Assembly (NCBI GenBank): GCA_035328405.1
Contig: DAOLIT010000012.1
Coordinates: forward strand, 1-64,000
DNA: 64,000 nt
Source of the DNA: JAEUKA01 sp035328405
GTDB taxonomy: Bacteria > Myxococcota_A > Polyangia > Palsa-1104 > JAEUJZ01
Direction of reading: 5' to 3'
Every line of letters starts with the position of its first letter. Positions within the stretch are counted from its first letter, which is position 1. Below the pieces are notes generated by a model that saw nothing but the letters and a program-made list of their open reading frames with translations, did not search any database and had not been told where the DNA came from. Made by a program: the position numbers and the translations under genes. Below are positions 35,594 through 44,329 of the stretch, in pieces.

Positions 35594-36346
35594 TCAAAAC
35601 CCAGGCGTTTCCATCGGTCCTTCCGCGCGTCCCTGAACAAACTGCCGAACAACGGGGTCATCGGAGCGGCGAAAATCCGTCGGTGAACCCTCGAGATGGA
35701 CTTTGCCCTGGTACAAAAACGCGATTCGATCGGCCACCGAAAAAATGCTGGTGAGGTCATGCGACACCACCACCGAAGTGACGCCTTGCGAAGTGCTCAA
35801 CTCACGAATCAGCTTGTCCACCCGACGCGCACTCACGGGATCAAGGCCCGTTGTGGGCTCATCGAACAGCAGATATTTGGGCGACAACGTGAGGGCGCGA
35901 GCGATCGCGACTCGCTTTCGCATTCCGTCAGAGAGCGTCGCCGGTCTGTGTTCGGCAAACGACTCCATGTACACCTTTTGCAAAAATGACAGCGCCTCTG
36001 TCCGAGCCTGCGATTCAGAAAGACCTCGGTGTTTCCGCAGCGGCAACGCGACATTCTCGACCACCGTCATCGAATCAAACAGCGTCGAGCTTTGAAAAAC
36101 CATCGCGCATTGCTTTCGCACCGGATACAGCTCGGGCTCGGAAAGCTGATCGACTCGCGTTCCGTCGAGCCAAATCTCGCCTCGATCGACGCGCAAAAGG
36201 CCAATCGCGAGTTTGATTGCGACGGATTTGCCGACGCCAGACGCCCCGATCAAAAACAAGATCTCGCGGGCTTTCACGCACAAATTCAGGCCTCGCAAGA
36301 CCTTCTGTCGGCCAAAGGACTTTTCGACGGAGACAAATTCCAGCAC
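35594..36346 (-). CDS. MlaF-type ABC transporter ATPase
   Basis: 250 residues with Walker A GASGVGKS (34-41), signature LSDGMRKR, Walker B LLFDEPTTGLDP and the switch His in VVVSHD. The LSxGMxKR signature and ELYPVRKQCAMVFQ segment fit the MlaF/Ttg2A group, which powers phospholipid movement between the membranes. MlaE, MlaD and the other partners are not adjacent, so it is an orphan here. GTG 36346 begins just after the glycogen synthase stop, indicating coupled translation. Confidence 0.85.
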   Translation of the reverse strand: MLEFVSVEKSFGRQKVLRGLNLCVKAREILFLIGASGVGKSVAIKLAIGLLRVDRGEIWLDGTRVDQLSEPELYPVRKQCAMVFQSSTLFDSMTVVENVALPLRKHRGLSESQARTEALSFLQKVYMESFAEHRPATLSDGMRKRVAIARALTLSPKYLLFDEPTTGLDPVSARRVDKLIRELSTSQGVTSVVVSHDLTSIFSVADRIAFLYQGKVHLEGSPTDFRRSDDPVVRQFVQGRAEGPMETPGF

Positions 36347-36348
36347 TG

Positions 36349-37860
36349 CTATTTGCCGGCTTGGGCCTGCTGATAAACGTGAAGATAGGCTCGAGCCGAC
36401 GCCGCCCACCCAAAATCGGCTTTCATGGCCCGTTTTTGCATCGCCAAAAAGCCTTGCTCGTCGCTGTGATACGCCGACATTGCACGTTTGGCCGCATTTC
36501 CGAGCGCCTGGACGGAGAACGGCTGAAAAACAAAACCCGTTCCACTCCGCGAACGCGCATCGAAATCCACGACGGTATCAAACAGACCTCCGGTCGCTCG
36601 CACGATCGGAAGCGTGCCGTACCGCATGCTGTAAATCTGATTCAAACCACACGGCTCAAACCGAGATGGCATCACGAAAAAATCACTGCCCGCCTCGATG
36701 CGGTGCGCCAAACCCTCATCGAACGCCAGCCGAACAGCCAGGCGCGTCGGGAACCGCTCTGAAAGCATCCGCAGTTTCTGTTCAAAACCCGGTTCGCCCT
36801 GTCCCAGCAACACAAACTGCAAATCCGCACGATGAGACAGTTCTCCGTCAAGCCAGTCGATCAAAAGATCGATCCCTTTTTGGTCAGTCAAACGAGAAAT
36901 GGTGCAAAACAGCGGCGTTCTCGGACGAACCGGCAAGGAAAGTTCACGTTGAAGATCCGCCTTGCACTGCGCTTTGCCGACCAATTCGGCAGCAAAGGCC
37001 TGCTCGGTCATGGCCTCTAGCTCCGTTGGTTGCTTGCCGTATCGCACGGGCAGTGCTCCATCGAGCCACGGGCTCCACCTGTCGTAATCAACACCGTTCA
37101 AAATCCCGACAAGCCGACCCGCCCGAGCACGCATCACACCATCGAGGCCATAGCCAAATTCCGCTGTGCAAATCTCTTGCGCATACCGCGGGCTCACCGT
37201 CGTCAATCGGTCAGCGAGCTGAAGCCCTGCCTTGATAAAGGAAGCCTGCCCGTAAAACTCGATTCCATCGGGCGTCAACAGTTCTTCTTCCAGGCCCACA
37301 TTTCGCGCCTCATCGAGCGGAAACAAGCCTTGAAACATCAGGTTGTGAACCGTGAACACCGTCGCCGGAGGCGTGTCCCAATCCGCCTGCTGCGCATAGT
37401 GAACCGCCAACCCAGCCTGCCAATCATGGGCGTGAATCACGTCGGGAAAAAGACCCAGTTCCCTCGACAAGGCAATCGCGGCCTTGGACAAAAGCGCAAA
37501 CCGGAGTGCGTTGTCGGAATACCCTTGCGCCGGATTGTTTGGCGGACCGTACACGCCGGGCCGATCTCCAAACAGCGGGTGCTCAATCAAATAGACGGTG
37601 ACTTGAGGGCCCGGACCCGGAAGCCGCCCCTCCAACAACCCAACCTCGAAAGGCGTGTTTCCAACCGACACCGCCAGCTTGCGAAGTCGCCTGGCCAAGC
37701 CGTGCCGCTGCGGATCAACCGAACCATAGCGGGCGGAAAGTACAGTGACACGCTCGGCACCCTGCTGAGCCAGCGCACGAGGAAGCGCCCATAGAACATC
37801 CCCCAGACCACCCGTTTTTGAAAACGGCGCGACCTCCGACGCCACATGCAAAACATTCAT
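36349..37860 (-). CDS. glgA: Glycogen synthase (ADP-glucose type)
   Basis: 503 residues, GT5 family, GT-B fold. The N-terminal VASEVAPFSKTGGLGDV contains the KxGGLGD ADP-glucose site. DVIHAHDWQ, the HNLMFQGLF segment and the C-terminal SRFEPCGLNQIYSMRYGT and GTGFVF blocks are all present. It extends alpha-1,4-glucan chains. The gene has only 18 bp to the unknown 211-aa gene upstream; a GH57 branching enzyme and a DUF4912 protein lie 5 kb away. Confidence 0.95.
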   Translation of the reverse strand: MNVLHVASEVAPFSKTGGLGDVLWALPRALAQQGAERVTVLSARYGSVDPQRHGLARRLRKLAVSVGNTPFEVGLLEGRLPGPGPQVTVYLIEHPLFGDRPGVYGPPNNPAQGYSDNALRFALLSKAAIALSRELGLFPDVIHAHDWQAGLAVHYAQQADWDTPPATVFTVHNLMFQGLFPLDEARNVGLEEELLTPDGIEFYGQASFIKAGLQLADRLTTVSPRYAQEICTAEFGYGLDGVMRARAGRLVGILNGVDYDRWSPWLDGALPVRYGKQPTELEAMTEQAFAAELVGKAQCKADLQRELSLPVRPRTPLFCTISRLTDQKGIDLLIDWLDGELSHRADLQFVLLGQGEPGFEQKLRMLSERFPTRLAVRLAFDEGLAHRIEAGSDFFVMPSRFEPCGLNQIYSMRYGTLPIVRATGGLFDTVVDFDARSRSGTGFVFQPFSVQALGNAAKRAMSAYHSDEQGFLAMQKRAMKADFGWAASARAYLHVYQQAQAGK

Positions 37861-37878
37861 CGGTCCATCCTGACGGCG

Positions 37879-38514
37879 CTACGCGCCTCGCAAACGAGCC
37901 AGAGCAGAGACAATGCCGCTTGGAGAAGCGCCAAGGCCCACGACGATCAGATCGTCTTCCGTAGTCAACTCGCGCACAGCCAACACTTCCGAAAGAGCGC
38001 CCACGAGCCGTTTCGCAAGTGAGCTGTTCTTGAGTTTCGGCACTTGCAGAAGATCCAGCACGAACTCATCACCCGACGCAGACAGAACAATGGATGGACG
38101 AAATGGCAGAAAAGCCAGCATGTCGCCAGGCTTGGTCAAGTCCATCATCATGAGCATCGCCGTCATCGGACTGTCTGAGGGCGGTTTGATTTGCAGTTCC
38201 CGAATCCGCACATGGATGCGCAGACTTTCCGCCGACAGGGCGACCGTTTCAACGCTGGCGACCGCAGAAACAAAAACCGCCGTTCCCATGATCTGAAAAG
38301 TCGCGGAAAAACGAACGCCGGGCGGCACAGACACGAGAGACAAATCGTCGGGGAGTTTGCCTTTTGCGAGCCTGCCACAAAGCCACGTCACAGCATCCAT
38401 CGGGACACCGAAGCGAAGCTTCGTCGCATTGACCGCGCAACGCAAAAGGTAATCGGGCTTGGAAACCAAGTACGTGAGCGCCTGTTGGACCTCTTGTAGG
38501 GTGATCACTTGCAT
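37879..38514 (-). CDS. Conserved-looking protein of unknown function
   Basis: 211 residues, soluble, starting MQVITLQEVQQALTYLVSKP. It shows a mixed alpha/beta pattern with a strand-rich centre (VSVPPGVRFSATFQIMG...VFVSAVASVETVALS), LPFRPSIVLSASGDEF, and a helical end. The strand-rich centre loosely recalls lipid-binding, DUF2993-like folds, but I cannot support a name. It lies 18 bp before glgA on the same strand and is probably in the same operon. Confidence 0.6.
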   Translation of the reverse strand: MQVITLQEVQQALTYLVSKPDYLLRCAVNATKLRFGVPMDAVTWLCGRLAKGKLPDDLSLVSVPPGVRFSATFQIMGTAVFVSAVASVETVALSAESLRIHVRIRELQIKPPSDSPMTAMLMMMDLTKPGDMLAFLPFRPSIVLSASGDEFVLDLLQVPKLKNSSLAKRLVGALSEVLAVRELTTEDDLIVVGLGASPSGIVSALARLRGA

Positions 38515-38638
38515 GCTCCGTAAGCTAGCCCAACCAGGCCGCGCTTGTCACGACGGATATCGCAGAATTGATGCGGCTTTTGGCGCGGCTCTGCCCACAG
38601 CGCGGCGTCCAAAATCGACAGAGTCAAAAGGCGTTCGC

Positions 38639-40999
38639 TCAGTTGGCTTGCAACGGCTCAATGACCGAAATGCCTTTCTCGGTGAGCGCCCAAATTCGTC
38701 CCCGCACATCCACGCCCATGTTGAGGATTTTGTCGTCGAGCAAACCTGATCGCGTAGTGATTTGATGATGGCGTTTCTCGTCTACCATCTCGACCACCCC
38801 GCGATCAGTTCCGACCCAAATGCGTCCGTCTGGATCGCGAGCGAGCGCGCTGGCCTTGGCGTTGAACGGAGGCTCCTTCGGGAAGCTCCACCGCGTTCCG
38901 TCCCAAACACCGATGCCACGACTGGTCGCGATCCAAATGTGGCCTCCAAAACCCTCAACCACGTCATGAATCAGTTCGGACTCGAGGCCATCATTTTCTG
39001 TAAAAACCTTCACGGTCTTGTTGTCAACCAGCCGAACCGCACCGGCACCCGACGCCAGCCACGCCTCCTGGGAACCTTTCCAAGCGATCGCGCTGACATC
39101 GGAAGGCACATTCACGCCCTGCGAAACACCGGGTTGGCTGCCGGTCGGACGCTGACGGTGATATACGACCCGACTGTCATCGACATAGACCTCCGCCGCG
39201 CCATAGGGACGGGCGTCCTGCTCTTTGTCTACATATCGCAGACCCACCCACAACTGACCCTTCGGAGAAAAACTGGCGAACGACAAATCGGGCACACCTG
39301 TCGGCACCTCCAACGGAGTCAACCCAACCGGTTGCCAATCGCCCTGCTTGCCCACACGCGAGATGCGTACTTCACGGCTGCTCGCTCCCCGATGGAGCGC
39401 GATCACTGCCCCCGTCGGGTCGCGAACGACTGCCAACACATGTGAGCCTTTCTCTGGGTCCACGCGCGTGACATCGAACGTCTGTCCGTCAAAACGCCAC
39501 GCCTGAGTGCCGCCTGTCGCGACGTAGCAATCGTTGTTGTTGATACAGGCCACCGACAACCGTTCTGCCCCGGCAGTCAAGTCAAACAAACGCAACGGCG
39601 TCTGCTTGTTCTTCTGGATTTTCATCACCCCCAGAAATCGCGTCCCAACATAGAGCGAATCCGTATCCGCAGAAACAGCCGTAATCCCATCGGGAAGGCG
39701 GATGTCTACCGCTTCGGTATCGAAAATCGGAGCCACCCCGCCAGACCCACCTGGACCTGCGGTCAGCCAAGGACGAACCGGTCGCCTTTCGGGGGTCGGA
39801 CGCGACGCTGCTGCGTACCGATCGACTGTCGGCACAACAAGCGCTCCTGTTTTTTTCGCGGGCTTGTCTTTCTTGCCGTCTTTCTTTGCGTCTTTTCCTT
39901 TGCCCGGCAGAGGCACAGCAGCAGGCGGCGCAGCAGCAGGCGGCGGTGCAGCAGCAGGCGGAGGAGCAGCAACCGGGGCCGCTTCTTTCACTAGCACGCT
40001 CGAAAGAGGTTGCGCCTTAGGAGAACCAAGCGACGGACTCCCCGAAAAAGAGAACTTGAGGGGACCGCGAACCTCCGAGGCCGTAGCGACGCGCTTCATC
40101 GTCCAAACCGACTGCCCCGCTCCCAAGAAAAGTTCTGTACCGACGCGCTGCACCCACTCGATCACGTTGGTCGTATCAAGTTTGTACGACCAAAAACGGC
40201 TGCCGTCATAGAAAGCGATGCGTTGACCGCCGGGCCCCTCTCCAACCGCGAGCAATGCGCCACTGCTATCGGCGACCATTGCACGAACATTGTCGATGTC
40301 GTTGCCCTCACTCATCCCAAACGTCAAAAGATCATTTTTGACGACGCGCAAAATGCCTTTCCCGCTCGTCCCAATCCACAGGCCGCTGCCGCCATCGTGC
40401 GTCATCGCAGTGACCGTCGTCCCCGCTGCATAGCGTTCCCATTGGCCCTGATGCAGACGAGCAAGGCCGTCGCTGCCACCCACCCAGACATTCTCTCCCT
40501 CGGGTGTAACGACGATGCCGGCCACCAAATCCCCGACTGGCGCCGTCGGATATTTCGTCCAACTTCCTCCAGCCAACCGTGCCACCCCTTTCGAGGTCGT
40601 CACCCACACACCGCCCCCGAAATCCAGCGCAATGCCTTCAATGCGATCCGAGGGAAGCCCATCGATCGTGGTCAAAACTGCCGGTGTGGGCGGCTCCGAA
40701 GTTGTGCTCCAACGGACAAGTCCACGAGGCGTACCCATCCAAACCAAGCCCGCCCCAGCGGCCAAGGATCGAACCGGGCGCGAGTCCGAAAAGCTGCGTA
40801 CCCGGACAGGCGCGCCGCTGCCGATTCCCGATGCCTGAGACGACACCGCAGGCTTCACGTCCGTCTTTGTGGACGGCCCGCAACCGGCTGGCGCAAGAGA
40901 CGCCGCGAGAAGACCTGCGCCTCCGAACGTCAACAGACGGCGAAAGTGCGTTTGCAACAGGGCGCGTGAGCCCCAAAAAGTCCGCTTGTTCGTACTCAT
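38639..40999 (-). CDS. Beta-propeller (two-component-regulator-propeller) Tat lipoprotein
   Basis: 786 residues. The N-terminus has a twin Arg (HFRRLLTF, 19-26), a hydrophobic stretch and lipobox PAGC (Cys40), suggesting Tat-exported lipoprotein. The rest is repeats of the Reg_prop type (GLVWMGTPRGLVRW, GVWVTTSKGVARL, NVWVGGSDGLARL, HIWIATSRGIGVW, RIWVGTDRGVVEM), giving at least two propellers. They are split by a linker with (AAPPP)n repeats and a Lys-rich KGKDAKKDGKKDKPAKK stretch at about residues 340-385. In canonical hybrids the propeller is a sensor; here no kinase domain is attached. Confidence 0.8.
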   Translation of the reverse strand: MSTNKRTFWGSRALLQTHFRRLLTFGGAGLLAASLAPAGCGPSTKTDVKPAVSSQASGIGSGAPVRVRSFSDSRPVRSLAAGAGLVWMGTPRGLVRWSTTSEPPTPAVLTTIDGLPSDRIEGIALDFGGGVWVTTSKGVARLAGGSWTKYPTAPVGDLVAGIVVTPEGENVWVGGSDGLARLHQGQWERYAAGTTVTAMTHDGGSGLWIGTSGKGILRVVKNDLLTFGMSEGNDIDNVRAMVADSSGALLAVGEGPGGQRIAFYDGSRFWSYKLDTTNVIEWVQRVGTELFLGAGQSVWTMKRVATASEVRGPLKFSFSGSPSLGSPKAQPLSSVLVKEAAPVAAPPPAAAPPPAAAPPAAVPLPGKGKDAKKDGKKDKPAKKTGALVVPTVDRYAAASRPTPERRPVRPWLTAGPGGSGGVAPIFDTEAVDIRLPDGITAVSADTDSLYVGTRFLGVMKIQKNKQTPLRLFDLTAGAERLSVACINNNDCYVATGGTQAWRFDGQTFDVTRVDPEKGSHVLAVVRDPTGAVIALHRGASSREVRISRVGKQGDWQPVGLTPLEVPTGVPDLSFASFSPKGQLWVGLRYVDKEQDARPYGAAEVYVDDSRVVYHRQRPTGSQPGVSQGVNVPSDVSAIAWKGSQEAWLASGAGAVRLVDNKTVKVFTENDGLESELIHDVVEGFGGHIWIATSRGIGVWDGTRWSFPKEPPFNAKASALARDPDGRIWVGTDRGVVEMVDEKRHHQITTRSGLLDDKILNMGVDVRGRIWALTEKGISVIEPLQAN

Positions 41000-41328
41000 T
41001 CGGTGTTCCTATCGTTGCCGCAGTGCCCAAGAGGCCGCAAAAGTGGCGATGCACGGTGAAGTCTGTCGAAAAGCAGCGGCTTGATAGGGCAACATGCCGG
41101 ACTCGATAGGCGGGTGTCAAGACCGACGGCGGAATTGTGACAAGCCGACCATTTCCGCGCGGCATCACGAAACTTGTCCCCGACCTCACATGACCGCGTC
41201 CTTTCGGATGTTCCCGGTGCGTTTCTAAAAGCAAAATGGGCGTAGGCCGACCAGCCGTTTCCGGTGCCTCAACAAGGTCGCCAAGTCACCAGGAAGCCAA
41301 AGGTAGCCACAAGTAGGAAAGGTGGGCG
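41000..41328. other. Intergenic region, no gene seen
   Basis: About 330 bp between the divergent propeller lipoprotein and membrane protein genes. No ribosome-site-preceded open frame, tRNA cloverleaf or strong hairpin was found by eye. It probably contains both promoters. Confidence 0.5.
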
Positions 41329-42303
41329 ATGTCGTTCCAAAGCACCGATCGCGCAACGACGCTGTACAGCATTTGGACGCTTGGCTTCGGACTGGTTGCG
41401 GTGCTTCTTTTTTGGAAAGAGACGAACCCACAAACCGGGCTGACAGTCGGCTTTGTGGAAATGATGGCGCTCGGTTTTTCGTGGGTGCTCCTGCACCGTC
41501 AGCACAGTGTTGCGCTGATGTTCGAGCCACTGCGTCTTTCCTCGCTGGCACTCTTGTCCACTTTCGCGCTGCGCCACGCGGCGACGATGGGTCCATTTTC
41601 TTTGTCTGCGCTCTGGCTCGGGTTGACCTGGGCGTCTCTTTGCGCCTTTTCTCGCCTGCCCCTGACGCGCCGTGCGGTGCGCCTGGTTCCTTTCACCGAG
41701 CGAACCCCACGCCAAACAACCCTCGACAGAGCCTGCGCCGCAGCGATCTTTTTCGCGCTGACGCTGTACGCGCTTCAAAAACACAGAGCGAACTTGCTAC
41801 AAGAAATGCTGTTCGGCTGTCACGTGACCGCCTGCCTGACTGCGATCGGCTTGTGTGCAAACCGTCGGCAGCTTGTCGGTCTGGGACTCGTCTTCGCGGT
41901 CGGTGTCGGAATCCCCATGTGGGTGTTCTATGTGGCGACGACCCGCGATACCAACTCGCTGTCCGTTTTTTTGCATCTTTTTCCTGCCGGCGCAGCGATA
42001 TCCTATGTAAGACGATGTGGTTTGCCAAAGCGAGCGTGGTGTCGAGCCTGGTTCCTGTTTCTATTGCTGTTGCTCGCAAGCGCCTGTTTGACCGACCCGG
42101 CTCTCAATGTGAATTTGGCGCACAAGCCGTCTCCCGAATTGCTCTACTTGATTCCATCCCTGTGGGGTGCCCGATTCTACGGCGTGCTTCTTGTTGGTTC
42201 GCTCCTGTTTGCCGCGCAATTCGGTCTTTCCTGCCTGTTAGGACAGACCAGGCAACCTGTGGGTGCCCATGAGCAAGCCCACCAAATGCCCAGGAATACA
42301 TAG
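41329..42303 (+). CDS. Polytopic membrane protein of unknown function
   Basis: 324 residues with about nine hydrophobic helices, beginning MSFQSTDRATTLYSIWTLGFG. There are no catalytic motifs I recognise. The size and the compact helices would fit an integral membrane sensor or transporter-like protein. AAAGGTGGGCG precedes the ATG. The stop codon falls inside the first of two direct repeats that lead up to a sigma-54 promoter. Confidence 0.6.
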   Translation: MSFQSTDRATTLYSIWTLGFGLVAVLLFWKETNPQTGLTVGFVEMMALGFSWVLLHRQHSVALMFEPLRLSSLALLSTFALRHAATMGPFSLSALWLGLTWASLCAFSRLPLTRRAVRLVPFTERTPRQTTLDRACAAAIFFALTLYALQKHRANLLQEMLFGCHVTACLTAIGLCANRRQLVGLGLVFAVGVGIPMWVFYVATTRDTNSLSVFLHLFPAGAAISYVRRCGLPKRAWCRAWFLFLLLLLASACLTDPALNVNLAHKPSPELLYLIPSLWGARFYGVLLVGSLLFAAQFGLSCLLGQTRQPVGAHEQAHQMPRNT

Positions 42304-42323
42304 AAACGATGCCCAGGAATACA
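42286..42323 (+). repeat. Direct repeats of 15 bp, 23 bp apart
   Basis: ATGCCCAGGAATACA occurs at 42286-42300 and exactly again at 42309-42323. They stand about 107-144 bases upstream of the predicted start of a sigma-54 promoter, on about the same helix face spacing (23 bp, roughly two turns). This would suit an upstream activator sequence for an enhancer-binding protein. The first copy overlaps the end of the preceding coding region. Confidence 0.5.
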
Positions 42324-42341
42324 CACCAACACAGTGCTGCG

Positions 42342-42360
42342 GACGGGCTTAACTCCCGTC
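42342..42360. other. Short hairpin upstream of a sigma-54 promoter
   Basis: GACGGG and CCCGTC form a 6-bp stem with a 7-base loop. No T tract follows. It may end the membrane protein transcript weakly or be a protein site; the evidence is thin. Confidence 0.3.
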
Positions 42361-42402
42361 GGTAATAGACCGCGAGAGGTTCATGGGAAGACCCCGAAAA
42401 AC

Positions 42403-42419
42403 TTGGCAATGTTCTTGCG
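42403..42419 (+). promoter_or_regulatory. Sigma-54 (-24/-12) promoter
   Basis: TTGGCAATGTTCTTGCG has GG (42405-42406) and GC (42417-42418) with ten bases between them, and TTGGCA and TTGC boxes. The predicted start near 42430 leaves a 13-base leader with GGAGG (42433-42437) and then the ATG at 42444. Confidence 0.8.
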
Positions 42420-42443
42420 ATATCTCGCGTTCGGAGGCATTCC

Positions 42444-42629
42444 ATGAACCAAAAAACCAAGACCCGTTCCACGTTGACCCCGTCCGCATCCTTTGAACAC
42501 CCGCGAAAAGGCACCACGTTGCGAAGCCGCGCAATTTCCGAAACCGTGAATTTGAACACAGAGGATGACAACGGCCCGATCACACCACCGACGCGCGGAA
42601 TCAAACCCACTCGGAAGTCCGCGCCGTAG
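42444..42629 (+). CDS. Small basic protein, sigma-54 driven
   Basis: 61 residues, rich in Thr, Ser, Pro, Arg and Lys, without Cys or membrane segment, starting MNQKTKTRSTLTPSASF. GGAGG stands six bases before the ATG and a consensus sigma-54 promoter lies just upstream, so expression is well supported. Its start resembles that of the small protein at 47877 (MNPKTRTRS). The low-complexity composition suggests a disordered peptide or a precursor; no processing enzyme is adjacent. No known family was recognised. Confidence 0.65.
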   Translation: MNQKTKTRSTLTPSASFEHPRKGTTLRSRAISETVNLNTEDDNGPITPPTRGIKPTRKSAP

Positions 42630-42718
42630 CCCCCCTTCGCATTCCCCTTCCTCGCTCCGCTCGCACCCCCAACTGTCTCTGTTCAATCAGCCCACCCGTC
42701 CGGCTGCGGAACAAAAAC

Positions 42719-44329
42719 CTAAAACAATTTGGGGTCCAGGTTTGAAAACAGGTTGTCTTTGTTTTCGCAGTCGGAAAGAAACGCCTCGTCGATCGATTCT
42801 GTTTCAATTTCCGTCGCGAGGCGCGTAAACCGGTGAAGATGCGTCCGCACGCGCATTTCGGCATACGCAACAGCCGTTCCGGTCTTCATGATGAATGCCC
42901 AGTCCGAAGACTGGGCCAGTAGCAACTCGCGACCCGCTTGCGCGAGCGCCCGAAAGAGCACCGACGGAACATCGCTTTCCAGGTGTAGACTCCCTCGGTG
43001 CTTTTCCACAAGTTCGTGAAGTCTTTTTTCGGCATGGTGGACATGTCGATAAATCCAATCGTTGCTGTGATCGAGCCAAACTGCGGAATACCCTCCCTCG
43101 CCCCAGGATGAGGGTGCCGGATCACACACTGCATTCACCGGGTTTTCCTGCAAATACCCGGACGCTGTTTGAAGCTGCACCGGGCTTTCAGACTGATCGA
43201 GCAAGCGCAGCACCTCGCCCAGAAACACGGGCCCCTCAAACCACCAATGGCCAAACAACTCGGCGTCATATGGCGAAACCACAACGGGCCGACGATCCAT
43301 TCTTTGGGCCAACCAAGCCACCTGAGCCTGCCGCTTCGCCACAAAATCTTTCGCATGTGTGAGTGCCCGCTCCCGTGCCGCTCTCGGATCGTAGGGGGCC
43401 TTGTCCTGCAAGTCCACGCGAGGCCCTGTCACTCGATGGTATTTGTACCCCGTATACACCCGGATTCCGTCTGGATGAATAAAGGGAGCGATCTCGGAAA
43501 GGGGCCGGTCAAAACCGATGTCTCGGTAAAACTCACGGTACATCTCATCGGCAGGATAGCCCTCGGTTTGGGACCACACTTGTTTGGAAGAAAGCAAATC
43601 CCTCCCGAATGCTGCGACCCCCGCACCCGTGAAAATCGGCGCATGCAACCCAAGAGGAGGTCTGGGCCGCGCATACGTCAATCCATGCGCATCCAAAAAG
43701 AAATATCGCAGGTCCAGTTCAGAAAGGAGTTGGTCAATTCCATCTGTGTATCCGCATTCCGGCAACCACACCCCTTTCGGATACCGACCAAAACACTCGC
43801 GATAATTCCGCACCGCAATCAGCAACTGAGCCCGCCGCGCCGACGGCTCTCGCACCACCGGAAGGTAGGCGTGGGTCGCACACGTCGTGATGATTTCGAG
43901 AACGCCGCTCTCCTGAAGTGCCCCGAACGCGCCGACCACATCCCCCCCTTTTGCATACCAAGAACTGCGGAGATCGGTAAAACGGGCCAGATAAAAGCGC
44001 ACAAGTTCGGTCAAGTCTTCCGACCCCTTTGCCCGCGCAAGTTCCTGTTCCCCCAATCGAAGGAGTCGTTCCAGATAGGCCGCATACCGCTCGCAAAGGA
44101 GTTTGTCGCGAAGCATCGAACACAGCGTCGGCGACAGTGAAATCGTCATCCGAGGACGAGATGAGGATTCCGAAAGGGGTTGTAATTCCGAAAGCAACGG
44201 CAAGTACGTTGCCGTGATCGCTTCGTACAGCCAATTTTCCTCGAGGTGATAGGGATTTTCGGGGTGACGGACGTATGGAAGATGTGCATGCAAAAGCAGG
44301 AGCAAGTCACCCTGGCCCACACTCGACAT
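42719..44329 (-). CDS. GH57 1,4-alpha-glucan branching enzyme
   Basis: 536 residues, GH57 with the associated C-terminal helical (DUF1957) part. Motif 1 is LHAHLPYVRHP, the nucleophile Glu lies in WLPECGY, and the acid/base Asp in SPYDAELFGHWWFEG. This layout fits GH57 branching enzymes or amylases that form alpha-1,6 branches in glycogen. The ATG at 44329 has GGAGG six bases upstream and overlaps the preceding TGA by one base (TGATG). It fits with glgA, also in the window. Confidence 0.88.
   Translation of the reverse strand: MSSVGQGDLLLLLHAHLPYVRHPENPYHLEENWLYEAITATYLPLLSELQPLSESSSRPRMTISLSPTLCSMLRDKLLCERYAAYLERLLRLGEQELARAKGSEDLTELVRFYLARFTDLRSSWYAKGGDVVGAFGALQESGVLEIITTCATHAYLPVVREPSARRAQLLIAVRNYRECFGRYPKGVWLPECGYTDGIDQLLSELDLRYFFLDAHGLTYARPRPPLGLHAPIFTGAGVAAFGRDLLSSKQVWSQTEGYPADEMYREFYRDIGFDRPLSEIAPFIHPDGIRVYTGYKYHRVTGPRVDLQDKAPYDPRAARERALTHAKDFVAKRQAQVAWLAQRMDRRPVVVSPYDAELFGHWWFEGPVFLGEVLRLLDQSESPVQLQTASGYLQENPVNAVCDPAPSSWGEGGYSAVWLDHSNDWIYRHVHHAEKRLHELVEKHRGSLHLESDVPSVLFRALAQAGRELLLAQSSDWAFIMKTGTAVAYAEMRVRTHLHRFTRLATEIETESIDEAFLSDCENKDNLFSNLDPKLF

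Noticed and set aside
42104..42610. 168-codon minus-strand frame covering the small protein at 42444
   Set aside because: The plus strand has a sigma-54 promoter, GGAGG site and ATG in order; the minus frame lacks these.
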